Shown here in pieces: positions 35,387 to 44,333 of a stretch of DNA of 64,000 nt; the first letter of the stretch is position 1; each line of letters starts with the position of its first letter. The stretch is taken from positions 470,910 through 534,909 of the forward strand of contig JAXMBK010000007.1 of assembly GCA_046349935.1 (NCBI GenBank), read 5' to 3'. The notes under the pieces were generated by a model. That model was not told where the DNA came from and did no database searches. It saw only the letters and a list, made by a program, of their open reading frames with translations. Made by a program: the position numbers and the translations under genes. Source of the stretch: CAIXSC01 sp046349935 (lineage in GTDB: Bacteria; Planctomycetota; Planctomycetia; Pirellulales; Pirellulaceae).

Positions 35387-36688
35387 TCAGAAGTACGTGC
35401 GGATTCCATCCACCACGTTGTAGTCCTCGTCGACGATCGGCATGAACTGCCAACGGTCAAACGTCGTGCAGGGATGCGATATGCCGCTGCCAATGAGATC
35501 CCCGACCCGTAAGGGGGAATCGGCGGGCAAATCGAGCATCGCGTGCTGGTCGTTCAGACCGACGATCGCATGCCCCGGCGGAAGCGGAACGGGCCGGTGG
35601 TCGCGTCCTGGCCGAAACCACGTCTGCGGCGCCGGCAAGTCGGCGTCGAACGAACAATCTCGTTTGCCAAGCGACAAGACGGCTCGAGTCGGCTCGGGAC
35701 GCGTTAACACGTAAGACCACACTTCCAGCGCGGGCTGCAATCCGGGGCCCAACTCGCGGGCCGCTTGGGAGCGTTCCAACAATTCCTCGTAGTACCGATT
35801 CAGCACCAGGGAATCATGCGTCAGATAACACCCGCTGCGCACCACCAATTGCACTTCCGGCAACCCCGTGCGGCTTAACCCGTTCGCCGCCAAGTCAAAG
35901 AAACACGATCCGCCCGCCGTGAGCACAATCGGCCCCGGCGCGAACAGACTTTCCGCGTGACACTGTTGCGCGACGCACACCATTTCACTTAAGAACGATT
36001 CCACGCGCGATCGGCGTTCCACCGGCGTATCGCCTGTGATCACTCCTTCAAAGCCTTCGACGCCGCGCAGACGCAGCCACGGCCCGGACGCCGCCGCGGC
36101 GCGAGCGACCTCCAACGCGGCCGCCGCCCCCCGACACCCGCATCGTTTTCCAGCAATCCCGACTTCCACCAAGACGTCGAGGGGACGCCGAGCCGCTCGC
36201 GTGCGAACCAAGTCCGCTAACGCCCGCACGCCTTCCAGCGAATCGACGAGACAGAAAAACTCAAACCGTTCGTCGCGATCAAGTTCCTGCGAGATCCACT
36301 CGATGGCCGGCCGTCCCAGCAGTTGATTGGCGAGCAGAATACGTTGCACGCCGAATTCTCGCGCCACGCGCACCTGCTGGATCGTGGCCAGCGTGATGCC
36401 CCAGGCGCCGTCGGCCAGCTGCCGCTGGAACAACTGCGGGCTCATCGTCGTCTTGCCGTGCGGACACAGTTTTGCGCCCGAGAGTTCCAGAAAGCGTCGC
36501 ATCCAGCCGCTGTTGTGCTCCAACACCTTTTGCTTGAGCACCGCCAACGGCAAGGGCAAGTCTTCTCGCAGGACGTTCCAACCTCGCTCGCCGATCCGAT
36601 TCAACGCCAGCGGCGCGACCGATGGGGGCAACCCTTTGACGGTCGCGTCGAGCAGCGGCGAGGAAGGGGGCGAATGCGAATCGTCCAC
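35387..36688 (-). CDS. D-serine/D-threonine dehydratase-like PLP protein (DSD1/alanine racemase fold)
   Basis: A fold-type III PLP enzyme of 433 residues with an alanine-racemase N-terminal barrel. PLP lysine is Lys79 in CPHGKTTMSP. The C-terminal SHPCTTFDRW supplies His405 and Cys407, which in eukaryotic-type D-serine dehydratase bind the catalytic zinc, so D-amino acid deamination is more likely than racemisation. The exact substrate is inferred. It starts 5 bases after acnA on the same strand, suggesting co-transcription. Confidence 0.78.
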   Translation of the reverse strand: MDDSHSPPSSPLLDATVKGLPPSVAPLALNRIGERGWNVLREDLPLPLAVLKQKVLEHNSGWMRRFLELSGAKLCPHGKTTMSPQLFQRQLADGAWGITLATIQQVRVAREFGVQRILLANQLLGRPAIEWISQELDRDERFEFFCLVDSLEGVRALADLVRTRAARRPLDVLVEVGIAGKRCGCRGAAAALEVARAAAASGPWLRLRGVEGFEGVITGDTPVERRSRVESFLSEMVCVAQQCHAESLFAPGPIVLTAGGSCFFDLAANGLSRTGLPEVQLVVRSGCYLTHDSLVLNRYYEELLERSQAARELGPGLQPALEVWSYVLTRPEPTRAVLSLGKRDCSFDADLPAPQTWFRPGRDHRPVPLPPGHAIVGLNDQHAMLDLPADSPLRVGDLIGSGISHPCTTFDRWQFMPIVDEDYNVVDGIRTYF

Positions 36689-36693
36689 GTCGG

Positions 36694-39417
36694 TTACTTG
36701 TCGGCCAACAGTTTGCGGAGCACCGTTTGGAGGATGCCGCCGTTGCGGTAGTAATCCATCTCCACGGGCGTATCGATGCGCACATTCGCCGAGAACGTTT
36801 TGACGCCGCCGTCCGGCGCGGTCGCGCGCACCGTCACTTGACTGCGCGGCTGCAGCGAACCGTCGAGCCCTTCGACGTCGATCGTCTCTTCGCCGGTAAG
36901 ACCGAGCGACTGCCAGGTGACGCCGGCCGGGAACTCCAGCGGCAACACGCCCATGCCGACCAAGTTGCTGCGGTGAATGCGTTCGTATGAGGCGGCGATG
37001 ACCGCTCGAACGCCGAGCAAATACGTGCCTTTCGCGGCCCAGTCGCGGCTGCTTCCTGTGCCGTATTCAGCGCCGGCGATCACGACCAACGGCACGCCCT
37101 CTTCGCGATACTTCATCGCGGCGTCATAGATCGACAGTTTCTCGCCATCGGGCAAGTGGCGCGTCCAACCGCCTTCGGTTCCGGGCGCCACTTGATTCCG
37201 GATGCGAATATTCGCAAACGTTCCGCGCACCATGACGCGGTCGTTGCCGCGGCGAGCGCCGTAACTGTTGAAGTCGACCGGCTGCACGCCGTTGGCGATC
37301 AAGAACCGCCCGGCAGGCCCGTCCTTGGCGATCGAACTGGCGGGGGAGATGTGATCGGTAGTGACCGAGTCGCCGAGCAGGGCCAGGACGCGCGCCTGTT
37401 GCAGCGGCTTGATCGGCCCCACTTCGGGCGTCAAGTCCACCAGGAACGGCGGCTCTTGGATATAAGTGCTCTTCTCATTCCAGGCGTACAAGTCGCCTTC
37501 CGCCACCTTGATTCGATTCCACTCGGCGTTGGCCGTGAACGCGTTGGCGTACTGCGTCCGGAACATCTCCGGCTGCACGCACTTTGCAATCGCCTCGTTG
37601 ATTTCCTCGCGAGTCGGCCAAATGTCCCGCAGGTAAACCGGCTGGCCGTCCGCTCCCGTCCCCAGCGGCTCGGCGGCCAAGTCGATATCGGTGGAGCCGG
37701 CGAGGGCGTAAGCCACGACCAGCGGCGGGCTGGCCAGAAAATTCGCCTTGACGTGCGGATTGACGCGACCTTCGAAATTGCGATTGCCGCTGAGCACCGC
37801 CGAGGCGACCAAGTCGCCTTCGACGACCGCTTTGGCGACTTCTTCCGGCAGCGGGCCGCTGTTGCCGATGCAGGTCGTGCAACCGTAGCCGACGATGTGG
37901 AAGCCGAGCTGCTGGAGAGCCGGCGTCACTCCCGCCTTATCCAGATAGTCGCTTACCACGCGCGATCCGGGAGCGAGGCTGGTTTTGACGTACGGCGGAA
38001 CCTGGAGTCCCTTATCGACCGCTTTCTTGGCGAGCAAGCCGGCGGCCAACATCACCGACGGGTTGCTGGTGTTCGTGCAACTGGTGATCGCTGCGATGAC
38101 GACCGCTCCGTGACCGATCGTCGTTTCGGCGCCGGCCTTCTTCACGACGCCCTTGCGTTCCAAGGCGGCGGCGTCGAGGTTGTAGCCGCGTTGATTGAGC
38201 GGCGCTTGGAGCGACTGGCGGAACGACGACTTGACTTGGGTGAGCGGCAGGCGATCTTGCGGCCGCTTGGGGCCGGCGAGCGACGGAACGATCGTGCTCA
38301 AATCGAGCTTCACCGTTTGGGTGTACTCGAGCGGCGGAGTCTCGTCGGTGCGGAACAAACCTTGTTCCCGCATGTACCGCTCCACCAGCTCCACTTCCGC
38401 TTCGGTGCGTCCTGTACGACGGAGGAACTCCAGCGTCTCGGCGTCGACCGGGAAGAAGCCCATCGTGGCGCCGTATTCGGGCGCCATGTTGGCGATCGTC
38501 GCTCGATCCGCCAGCTTCATCGACGAAACGCCCGGCCCGAAGAACTCGACGAACTTATTCACGACGCCGACTTTGCGGAGCATCTCGGTGATCGTGAGCA
38601 CGAGGTCGGTCGCGGTCGCGCCGGGGGCCAACTGTCCGACCAGCTCCACGCCGACGACTTCGGGCAGCAGCATGTACTGAGGTTGTCCCAGCATGGCGGC
38701 TTCCGCTTCGATGCCGCCGACGCCCCAGCCGACGACGCCCAGACCGTTGATCATGGTCGTGTGGCTGTCGGTGCCGACGAGCGAATCGGGGAAGGCGACG
38801 GCGCCCAGTTTATCGGAACCGACGAACACGCCTTTCGCCAGGTATTCGAGATTGACTTGATGGACGATGCCTACATTCGGCGGCACCACGCGGAAGTTGT
38901 CGAATGCACGCTGGCCCCAGCGCAGGAACTCGTATCGTTCGCCGTTGCGTTCGAATTCCAGATCGACGTTCTGCTGCAGCGCGGCGGCCGAACCGAAGTT
39001 GTCGACTTGGACGGAGTGATCGATGACGAGATCGACGGGGATGAGCGGGTTGACTCGCTTGGGGTCTCCGCCCAGTCGCTGCATGGCGGCGCGCATGGCG
39101 GCTAAATCCACGACGGCGGGGACGCCGGTGAAATCCTGCATCACGACGCGCGCGACGTGGAAGGGGATTTCCACTTTGGCGGGCGCCGCGGCGTTGTAAG
39201 CGGCCAGCTGACGCACGTTCTCTTCCGTGACGACGTAGCCGTCGCAATTCCGCAGGACCGCTTCCAACAGCACTCGGATGGAGAACGGGAGACGCGAGAC
39301 GGCGCCGAGTCCCTGTTCTTCAAGTCGTCCGATGCGGTAGATGCCGAGGGGCCCTTGGCTGGTCGAGAACGTATCACGAGTGCGAAACGGATCGAACACG
39401 GTCGCTGTCGAGCTCAT
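36694..39417 (-). CDS. acnA: Aconitate hydratase A
   Basis: TCA-cycle isomerisation of citrate to isocitrate. The 907-residue product has [4Fe-4S] ligands in SCTNTSNPS (Cys) and GYGCTTCIGNSG (two Cys), and the C-terminal swivelling domain with RGTFANIRIRN and GAEYGTGSSRDWAAKG, which carries the catalytic Ser and Arg. ATG 39417 gives the family N-terminus (MSSTATVFDPFRT). It is the first gene of a two-gene unit with the PLP enzyme. It lies 139 bases after dcd. Confidence 0.95.
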   Translation of the reverse strand: MSSTATVFDPFRTRDTFSTSQGPLGIYRIGRLEEQGLGAVSRLPFSIRVLLEAVLRNCDGYVVTEENVRQLAAYNAAAPAKVEIPFHVARVVMQDFTGVPAVVDLAAMRAAMQRLGGDPKRVNPLIPVDLVIDHSVQVDNFGSAAALQQNVDLEFERNGERYEFLRWGQRAFDNFRVVPPNVGIVHQVNLEYLAKGVFVGSDKLGAVAFPDSLVGTDSHTTMINGLGVVGWGVGGIEAEAAMLGQPQYMLLPEVVGVELVGQLAPGATATDLVLTITEMLRKVGVVNKFVEFFGPGVSSMKLADRATIANMAPEYGATMGFFPVDAETLEFLRRTGRTEAEVELVERYMREQGLFRTDETPPLEYTQTVKLDLSTIVPSLAGPKRPQDRLPLTQVKSSFRQSLQAPLNQRGYNLDAAALERKGVVKKAGAETTIGHGAVVIAAITSCTNTSNPSVMLAAGLLAKKAVDKGLQVPPYVKTSLAPGSRVVSDYLDKAGVTPALQQLGFHIVGYGCTTCIGNSGPLPEEVAKAVVEGDLVASAVLSGNRNFEGRVNPHVKANFLASPPLVVAYALAGSTDIDLAAEPLGTGADGQPVYLRDIWPTREEINEAIAKCVQPEMFRTQYANAFTANAEWNRIKVAEGDLYAWNEKSTYIQEPPFLVDLTPEVGPIKPLQQARVLALLGDSVTTDHISPASSIAKDGPAGRFLIANGVQPVDFNSYGARRGNDRVMVRGTFANIRIRNQVAPGTEGGWTRHLPDGEKLSIYDAAMKYREEGVPLVVIAGAEYGTGSSRDWAAKGTYLLGVRAVIAASYERIHRSNLVGMGVLPLEFPAGVTWQSLGLTGEETIDVEGLDGSLQPRSQVTVRATAPDGGVKTFSANVRIDTPVEMDYYRNGGILQTVLRKLLADK

Positions 39418-39556
39418 GGATTCATTCAGCCCATCAGCGGGCCGCCGCAAGTCAAAAAGAAGGGGTCAGAACACGACTTGAGTCGCACCGCCCGCGAGCA
39501 AGTCGCCGTTACAAAGTGCGAATTCTATCGCATGCCGGAGGCGGCTGGTAGCTGGC

Positions 39557-40123
39557 TCAGAACTCGAGCCGCAATTGCGGGTCGTTTTCGACGGCGTCCG
39601 GGTTGAGTTCCTTGAACATGAGACTGGGTTGGATGTCGCGATTGTTTTGGTATTTGTCGCTGTCGTATTCAGTGATCGAGCCGGTGATTTGGTGATAGAA
39701 GATCTGGCAGATCGGGACGCCGGGGTAGATGCGAATGGGCTGGACGGCGAACATTTCGAGCGTCCAGAAGCCGCGAAAGCCGACGTCTCCGAACCCGGCC
39801 GTGACATGGACGAACAGGCCCAGTCGCCCGATGGACGAGCGACCTTCGATCATGGGCACAAGGTTGTGCGTTTCCGTTCTTTCAATCGTTCGCCCCAGAT
39901 ACAGCTGATTGGGGCTCAACACCAACCCTTCCTCGGGAATGATGATGCGCCGAGTGCGATGGGGCTGACGCATGTCGAGCACCACTTCTTCGTAAACCAG
40001 CAGTTCGTGGTGCAGGGTCAGGTTGTAGCTGTTGGGGTTAAGCAGCGAGGGCTGGAAGGGATCGATAAGAATATTCGTTCCCAACTGGTTCTTGATTTCG
40101 GCGCCCGACAGGATCATCGCCAA
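39557..40123 (-). CDS. dcd: dCTP deaminase
   Basis: Deaminates dCTP to dUTP for thymidylate synthesis. The 188-residue length fits. The GRSSIGRLGLFVHVTAG motif holds the conserved Arg/Ser pair, and LEMFAVQPIRIYPGVPICQIFYH matches the family strand. The reading NPNSYNLTLH near residue 30 is also diagnostic. Whether the enzyme is bifunctional (dUTPase too) cannot be decided by eye. It is 7 bases downstream of nth on the same strand. Confidence 0.9.
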   Translation of the reverse strand: MAMILSGAEIKNQLGTNILIDPFQPSLLNPNSYNLTLHHELLVYEEVVLDMRQPHRTRRIIIPEEGLVLSPNQLYLGRTIERTETHNLVPMIEGRSSIGRLGLFVHVTAGFGDVGFRGFWTLEMFAVQPIRIYPGVPICQIFYHQITGSITEYDSDKYQNNRDIQPSLMFKELNPDAVENDPQLRLEF

Positions 40124-40130
40124 GGTTCCT

Positions 40131-40793
40131 TCACGAAGAGGTCGATACGCCGATCCGGGGACAAACGTCCGCCAGCCCGCAGCCTTCGCAGACCGGTTTC
40201 CGCGCTTTGCAAACGCGGCGTCCGTGGTGAATCACTCGATGCGAGAACATGATCCACTCGTCTTGCGGGAGCAACCGCATGAGGTCTTGTTCAATCTTCA
40301 CGGCGTCTTGGTGACGAGTGAGTCCCAGGCGGCGGGAAAGTCGCGTGACGTGCGTGTCGACGACGACTCCGGATGGAATGCCGAAGGCCGTGCCCAGGAC
40401 GACGTTCGCCGTTTTGCGCCCCACGCCCGGCAGCTTCACCAACGACTCGAGGTCGCGGGGAACTTGCCCGTCATGTTTCTCGACGAGCTGGCGGCAACAG
40501 CCCTGAATGTTCTTCGCCTTGTTGCGAAAAAAGCCGGTGGATTGGATGGCTTTTTCCAGCGTCTGGAGGGGAACATCGGCGAGTGCGCGTGCGTCGGGGT
40601 AGTCGGCGAACAGCTGTTTCGTCACGAGGTTGACGCGTTCGTCGGTGCATTGCGCCGAGAGGATGGTGGCGATGAGCAGTTGAAACGGGGAGTCGTGTTG
40701 CAGGGCGCATTCGGCGTCGGCATAGTCGCGTTTCAGATCTTGGACGATCTGCGCGACTCGGTGCTTCTCGGCCTCGGCTTTCGCACGTTTCAT
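40131..40793 (-). CDS. nth: Endonuclease III
   Basis: A DNA glycosylase/AP lyase that removes oxidised pyrimidines. The helix-hairpin-helix LPGVGRKTANVVLGTAFG carries the catalytic Lys127, and VVDTHVTRLSRRLGL carries Asp146. The [4Fe-4S] cluster has Cys195, 202, 205 and 211 in the C-x6-C-x2-C-x5-C pattern. The 220-residue length is normal. It follows the DinB-like gene by 27 bases and precedes dcd by 7. Confidence 0.95.
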   Translation of the reverse strand: MKRAKAEAEKHRVAQIVQDLKRDYADAECALQHDSPFQLLIATILSAQCTDERVNLVTKQLFADYPDARALADVPLQTLEKAIQSTGFFRNKAKNIQGCCRQLVEKHDGQVPRDLESLVKLPGVGRKTANVVLGTAFGIPSGVVVDTHVTRLSRRLGLTRHQDAVKIEQDLMRLLPQDEWIMFSHRVIHHGRRVCKARKPVCEGCGLADVCPRIGVSTSS

Positions 40794-40820
40794 AGATCGA
40801 TCTCTTGGCGCCAGGAGAGA

Positions 40821-41291
40821 CTAGCCGCTCAAGAGCGCGGCGCGTTTGGCTTCGAGAAACACGAGGTGATGAGGGATGTGACCGGTCACTCGACGCAACA
40901 GCGTTTCGAGCGACAGCGGACCGTCGGCGGAGTGGACGCCGGTGCGTGCGAAGTCGGCGGGCGAGGCGGTGCGCAGAATGCGAACGACTTGGGAACGAGT
41001 GAGTTCAATGAGTCGCAGCTCTTCTTCTAGATCGCGGTCGTGATAGGCCAGGCGCGCGGCAAAGAGATCTGGATCGCCGCTGATCAATTGTGCTGCGGGT
41101 TCCGCCAGCACGCGTTTGATGCGGTCGGCGTAAATGGGTTCGAAGTCTGCTAGGTGGCAGACGACTTCGAGCACCGACCAGCGATTGGCGATCGGGCGTT
41201 GTCGAACCTGAGCCTCAGACAGGCCGGCGACGGCGCGGCGGAGATGGACTGGACCAGCGAGGTAGTCGTCGAGCAGCGACGCGGAGGGCAT
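40821..41291 (-). CDS. DinB-superfamily protein
   Basis: A 156-residue four-helix-bundle protein with the metal-site histidines of the DinB/YfiT superfamily: His in VVCHLADFEP, and the pair in GHIPHHLVFLEAK near the C-terminus. Members include thiol-transferases of mycothiol/bacillithiol type and damage-induced proteins; the thiol used here is unknown. It starts the DinB-like/nth/dcd gene row. Confidence 0.8.
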   Translation of the reverse strand: MPSASLLDDYLAGPVHLRRAVAGLSEAQVRQRPIANRWSVLEVVCHLADFEPIYADRIKRVLAEPAAQLISGDPDLFAARLAYHDRDLEEELRLIELTRSQVVRILRTASPADFARTGVHSADGPLSLETLLRRVTGHIPHHLVFLEAKRAALLSG

Positions 41292-41353
41292 TGAGTTGGA
41301 CTCACGCGGGGTAGGAGCCGAAGTGCGCGAGTCATCATACCGCAGGTCGAGGG

Positions 41354-41425
41354 AAAAAAAACAACACCACGGAAAGTCGAGCGGTCTGGGGCCTTGCGGG
41401 GCCGAGACCGCTCGGTTCCGTGGTG
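41354..41425 (-). terminator. Strong intrinsic terminator downstream of the CAP-domain gene
   Basis: On the minus strand CACCACGGAA and CGAGCGGTCT pair with AGACCGCTCG and TTCCGTGGTG, two perfect 10-bp stems separated by a small bulge, with a loop containing GGCC/GGCC. Eight T residues follow (A-tract at 41354-41361 on the plus strand). It begins 64 bases after the CAP-gene stop at 41490. Confidence 0.85.
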
Positions 41426-41489
41426 CACCTCAAGCAACTCCCGTTCGTTTTAGACGACGCGAGCAGCGTGGCGCCATGCGATGGAGCGC

Positions 41490-42272
41490 CTAGCGATTAC
41501 GGAAAATCAGACGACGACGCCCAGACTGACTGGAGTAATTGTAGGCGGGCGTTGCGGCATTGCCTTCGAGGGCGGAGAGGTTCGCCCCGGGAGGAACCGG
41601 ATCTTCAGCGCTAGCTTGACGGACGTTGGAATCCGTTTCGGCCGGCATCCCGTCGACGACCGCTTCGTCGCTGACAGGAGCGTTGCCGTATACGGCGACC
41701 CAGTAGGCGGTGCCATCGGGGCTGACAGCGTAGCCGAAGCCGGCGTCCGTCGTGCCGCTGGTCATGTTCGCCCAATGGCCTCCGCTGGCTTGCCAGCCCG
41801 CAAAAGCGGCATCCACCGTCGGATATCCGTACGCGATGTTCTCGCGTACGCCGTAGGGGAAGCCGTACTTTTGTGCACGGCCCGAGGGCCCCAGGTTGCT
41901 GTAGTGGCTGAAGTCGCGGGTGCGAGCCATGTAGTTGGCGTGATCCTGAGCGGCTTTGGTGAGCGCCGGGTCGATGCGATGCGATCGCAGCCCCACGCCT
42001 CCCCGCATTTGATTGTTGCGGACCAGCATGCGTTGCAGGATGGGATGCCGGTGCAGCGGTTCTCGCTGCCCTGCTTCCGCCAACTGTCGTTCATCAATGA
42101 CGGGCTTGTTGACCGTCTGTGGTTGCGACTCGCCAGCGTCCTTCTTGTCCTGCTGGGCTTGAGCCGCGGGTTGTTGAGTCTGATTCCCTTCATCTTGGGC
42201 CGCCTTTTCGTCGCCCCATGCGAACTGAGCGCACGACAACAAGGCGATAACTAGAAACGCTCTCCTCATCAC
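41490..42272 (-). CDS. Secreted CAP-domain (SCP/PR1-like) protein
   Basis: A 260-residue protein with a signal peptide (MMRRAFLVIALLSCAQFAWG), a Gln/Ala-rich linker (about 20-60), and one CAP domain (about 65-200) with HPILQRMLVRNNQMRGG, DFSHYS, RENIAYGYP and GHWANM, the conserved blocks with the cavity His and Glu residues. GGAGG lies about 8 bases before ATG 42272. CAP proteins are extracellular with diverse and often unknown roles. The C-terminal tail is unstructured and ends in RRRLIFRNR. It is transcribed alone, with its own terminator. Confidence 0.85.
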   Translation of the reverse strand: MMRRAFLVIALLSCAQFAWGDEKAAQDEGNQTQQPAAQAQQDKKDAGESQPQTVNKPVIDERQLAEAGQREPLHRHPILQRMLVRNNQMRGGVGLRSHRIDPALTKAAQDHANYMARTRDFSHYSNLGPSGRAQKYGFPYGVRENIAYGYPTVDAAFAGWQASGGHWANMTSGTTDAGFGYAVSPDGTAYWVAVYGNAPVSDEAVVDGMPAETDSNVRQASAEDPVPPGANLSALEGNAATPAYNYSSQSGRRRLIFRNR

Positions 42273-42901
42273 TTACCTCCGTGACTACACAAAACGAACA
42301 CGATTGCCGAGCTGAATTTGGCGGAACGGACCCGCCGTTCAGAGCTCGACGCTTATCCAAACGCAATCCATGCGAGCGGCTCGACGCAGCCGGCGCCCCT
42401 TGAGGTCGCCGCACCATCGTCCGCCCGGTTGTCAGCCGCTCGACGTTCTCGGAACGTCCAGTGCCGACCTGGAGATGACTTGAGGTAGCGGCGGTTTTAC
42501 GCGGGATGCCGCCCCTTTCAAGGGGCCATTGCGTCAAGCTGGGCAATCTCTAACGCGCAACGCCATTTCCAGGACAAAATCAAAACTTGTTCATAACACC
42601 CAATTTGGGTGGTTCGCAGTAATTCATTGGGCGATGCCGCTGACAGTCCGCGGGGATTGGCCGAGCGGCACGGAAGGTGGTTGACTGCGGGAGTTTGGTG
42701 TCGTTGTGTCAGTTTGCCCGAGACCTTGGTTCGAGCGACGGACGACAGCGCGGAGGCCATTCCTCCGTAGGATCAAGTCGCGGCGATTTAGGCAATCGTT
42801 TTTTTGACTTTTTTTTTGGTTTTTCTGGCCCGGTTTTGATCTTGATTTGCGATTAGTAGGGTTCAGGGGGCCCTGTTTCGAGGCATACGGGAGCGGCCAC
42901 C
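42273..42901. other. 629-base non-coding region between the CAP gene and the RAYT-like gene
   Basis: No supported gene on either strand. It holds the CAP-gene ribosome site (about 42280-42285, minus strand), a 6-bp hairpin CGGAGG-CCATT-CCTCCG (42751-42767), a short 5-bp hairpin CGATT-TAGGC-AATCG (42784-42798) followed by seven T, and a T-rich block up to 42825. No direct or terminal inverted repeats of insertion-sequence type were seen. Confidence 0.6.
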
Positions 42902-44095
42902 ATGCCTGCAAAGAGAAGACGACAAATCCTCGATCGACGCCGAAAGGGCGCCTATCACTGCTATTCGCGTTGCGTGCGACGCGCTTTTCTGGCGGGGCTC
43001 GATTTCGTTTCAGGTCAGGACTACACGTATCGGAGGGAGTGGGTGCGAGCTCGCTTGGAGGCCTTGGCGAGCGTATTCACGATTGAGGTGTTGGATCATG
43101 CGGTAATGGAAAACCATGTTCACACAATCCTGAGAAACCGCCCGGATCTGGCGCAGAAGCTGAAGCGGCGGGAGGTGGCCGAGCGTTGGCTGCGACTGTC
43201 GCGGAAGAAGCTGGAATTGAATGATCCGCCGACGAAAGACGAAGTCGATGAACTGTTGCAGGACAAGTCGCGGATGCGGAAGTTGCGCAGTCGGCTTTCG
43301 GACATCAGTTGGTTCATGATCATGCTCAACGAGCCAATCGCGCTGAAGGCCAATATCGAAGACGACATGTCGGGACATTTTTGGGCCGAGCGGTTTGGGA
43401 GCGTCAGGCTGGAGAACGAAGAGTCGTTGTTGGCGTGCAGTCTGTACGTGGATTTGAACCCGATCCGCGCGGGGCAGTGCGAGTCGATTGAGGAATCGAC
43501 CTACACGGGGGCGTGCGACCGGTTGCGAGACCTGGAGCGAGAGCGGTCGGCCGAGCGTGAGCGACGTCGATTGGCGCTCGAACGACTCGTCGAACGGTGC
43601 GAGCGGCCTGAAGAAATGCCGGAATTCGACGTCTCGCGGGCGTTACTAGGCGGAACTGGGGGAGTGCGACTGGGGGAGCGGGATGTGGGTGTTTATGGAG
43701 TCTGGGACATCCCCGGAAAGCGGATTGCGGGCGTCACTCCTGGTACGGCGTTGACGGCGCATGAGCGGTCAGGATGGATGGCGCCGTTGCGAGTGGAGGG
43801 AGATGGCTATGCGGGAGCGGCGGCGGGGCGGCGGGCGTCGGATCTGGGATACTTGCCGATGGACGTGGAGAAGTACCTAGTGCTGTTGGACGCTTGTGGA
43901 CGGCAGCCGGTAGAGGGCAAGCGAGGTCGCATTCCGGAATCGATGCCGGACATGATTTCCCGATTGGGGCTTGATCCAGCGCGTTGGACGGATGAAGTAA
44001 GGCATGCGGCAGAACGGTTTGCCCGCATTGGAGTTCAGTGCGCGCGGCAGTCGGCGGAACGACAACGCGGCCGCGCAAAAAAGCGAACTTCCTAG
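42902..44095 (+). CDS. RAYT-like HUH-transposase (Y1_Tnp family)
   Basis: A 397-residue protein, longer than typical REP-associated transposases (about 150-250). The HUH motif is HVH at residues 72-74 in ENHVHTIL, with supporting blocks GHFWAERFGSVRL (158-170) and CSLYVDLNPIRAG (179-191), the latter with Tyr182, which may be the nucleophile. A long basic/acidic helical region follows (about 200-250), then a lineage-type C-terminal domain. Such proteins in planctomycetes are domesticated or act on short hairpin repeats. No inverted repeats or target duplications flank it, so it looks like a single-copy, non-composite gene. It may start at ATG 42902 with a weak GGGAG. Confidence 0.8.
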   Translation: MPAKRRRQILDRRRKGAYHCYSRCVRRAFLAGLDFVSGQDYTYRREWVRARLEALASVFTIEVLDHAVMENHVHTILRNRPDLAQKLKRREVAERWLRLSRKKLELNDPPTKDEVDELLQDKSRMRKLRSRLSDISWFMIMLNEPIALKANIEDDMSGHFWAERFGSVRLENEESLLACSLYVDLNPIRAGQCESIEESTYTGACDRLRDLERERSAERERRRLALERLVERCERPEEMPEFDVSRALLGGTGGVRLGERDVGVYGVWDIPGKRIAGVTPGTALTAHERSGWMAPLRVEGDGYAGAAAGRRASDLGYLPMDVEKYLVLLDACGRQPVEGKRGRIPESMPDMISRLGLDPARWTDEVRHAAERFARIGVQCARQSAERQRGRAKKRTS

Positions 44096-44333
44096 CGCAG
44101 ACAGTCTGCCAAAGGAGGGGGATGGCTCGAATTGGTCGCGTCAGCGTCCCAAAACGGCCCGCCGCCGCCTCGCTTTTCTCGCATTTCAAGTCGTTCTTCG
44201 CTCGAAATCGACGAGTCCGCTCGTCGAACCCGCTCCCCCTGCGCGCAATGCCCCCCGCTTCGTGCTAACCTAAACGTCGCCGATTCGGCGCCTTGAAGAC
44301 CTGCCCAATTCCTCCCACCCCGTCATCGCCTCC

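Noticed and set aside
37156..39105. A 649-codon open frame antisense to acnA
   Set aside because: It lies entirely within a well-supported gene on the other strand; its composition is rich in Arg, His and Asp as expected from reading a high-GC gene backwards, and it has no domain or signal.
42784..42805. Intrinsic terminator at the T-rich run upstream of the RAYT-like gene
   Set aside because: The stem is only 5 bp and there is no gene whose end it would serve; it is mentioned only as part of the non-coding region.
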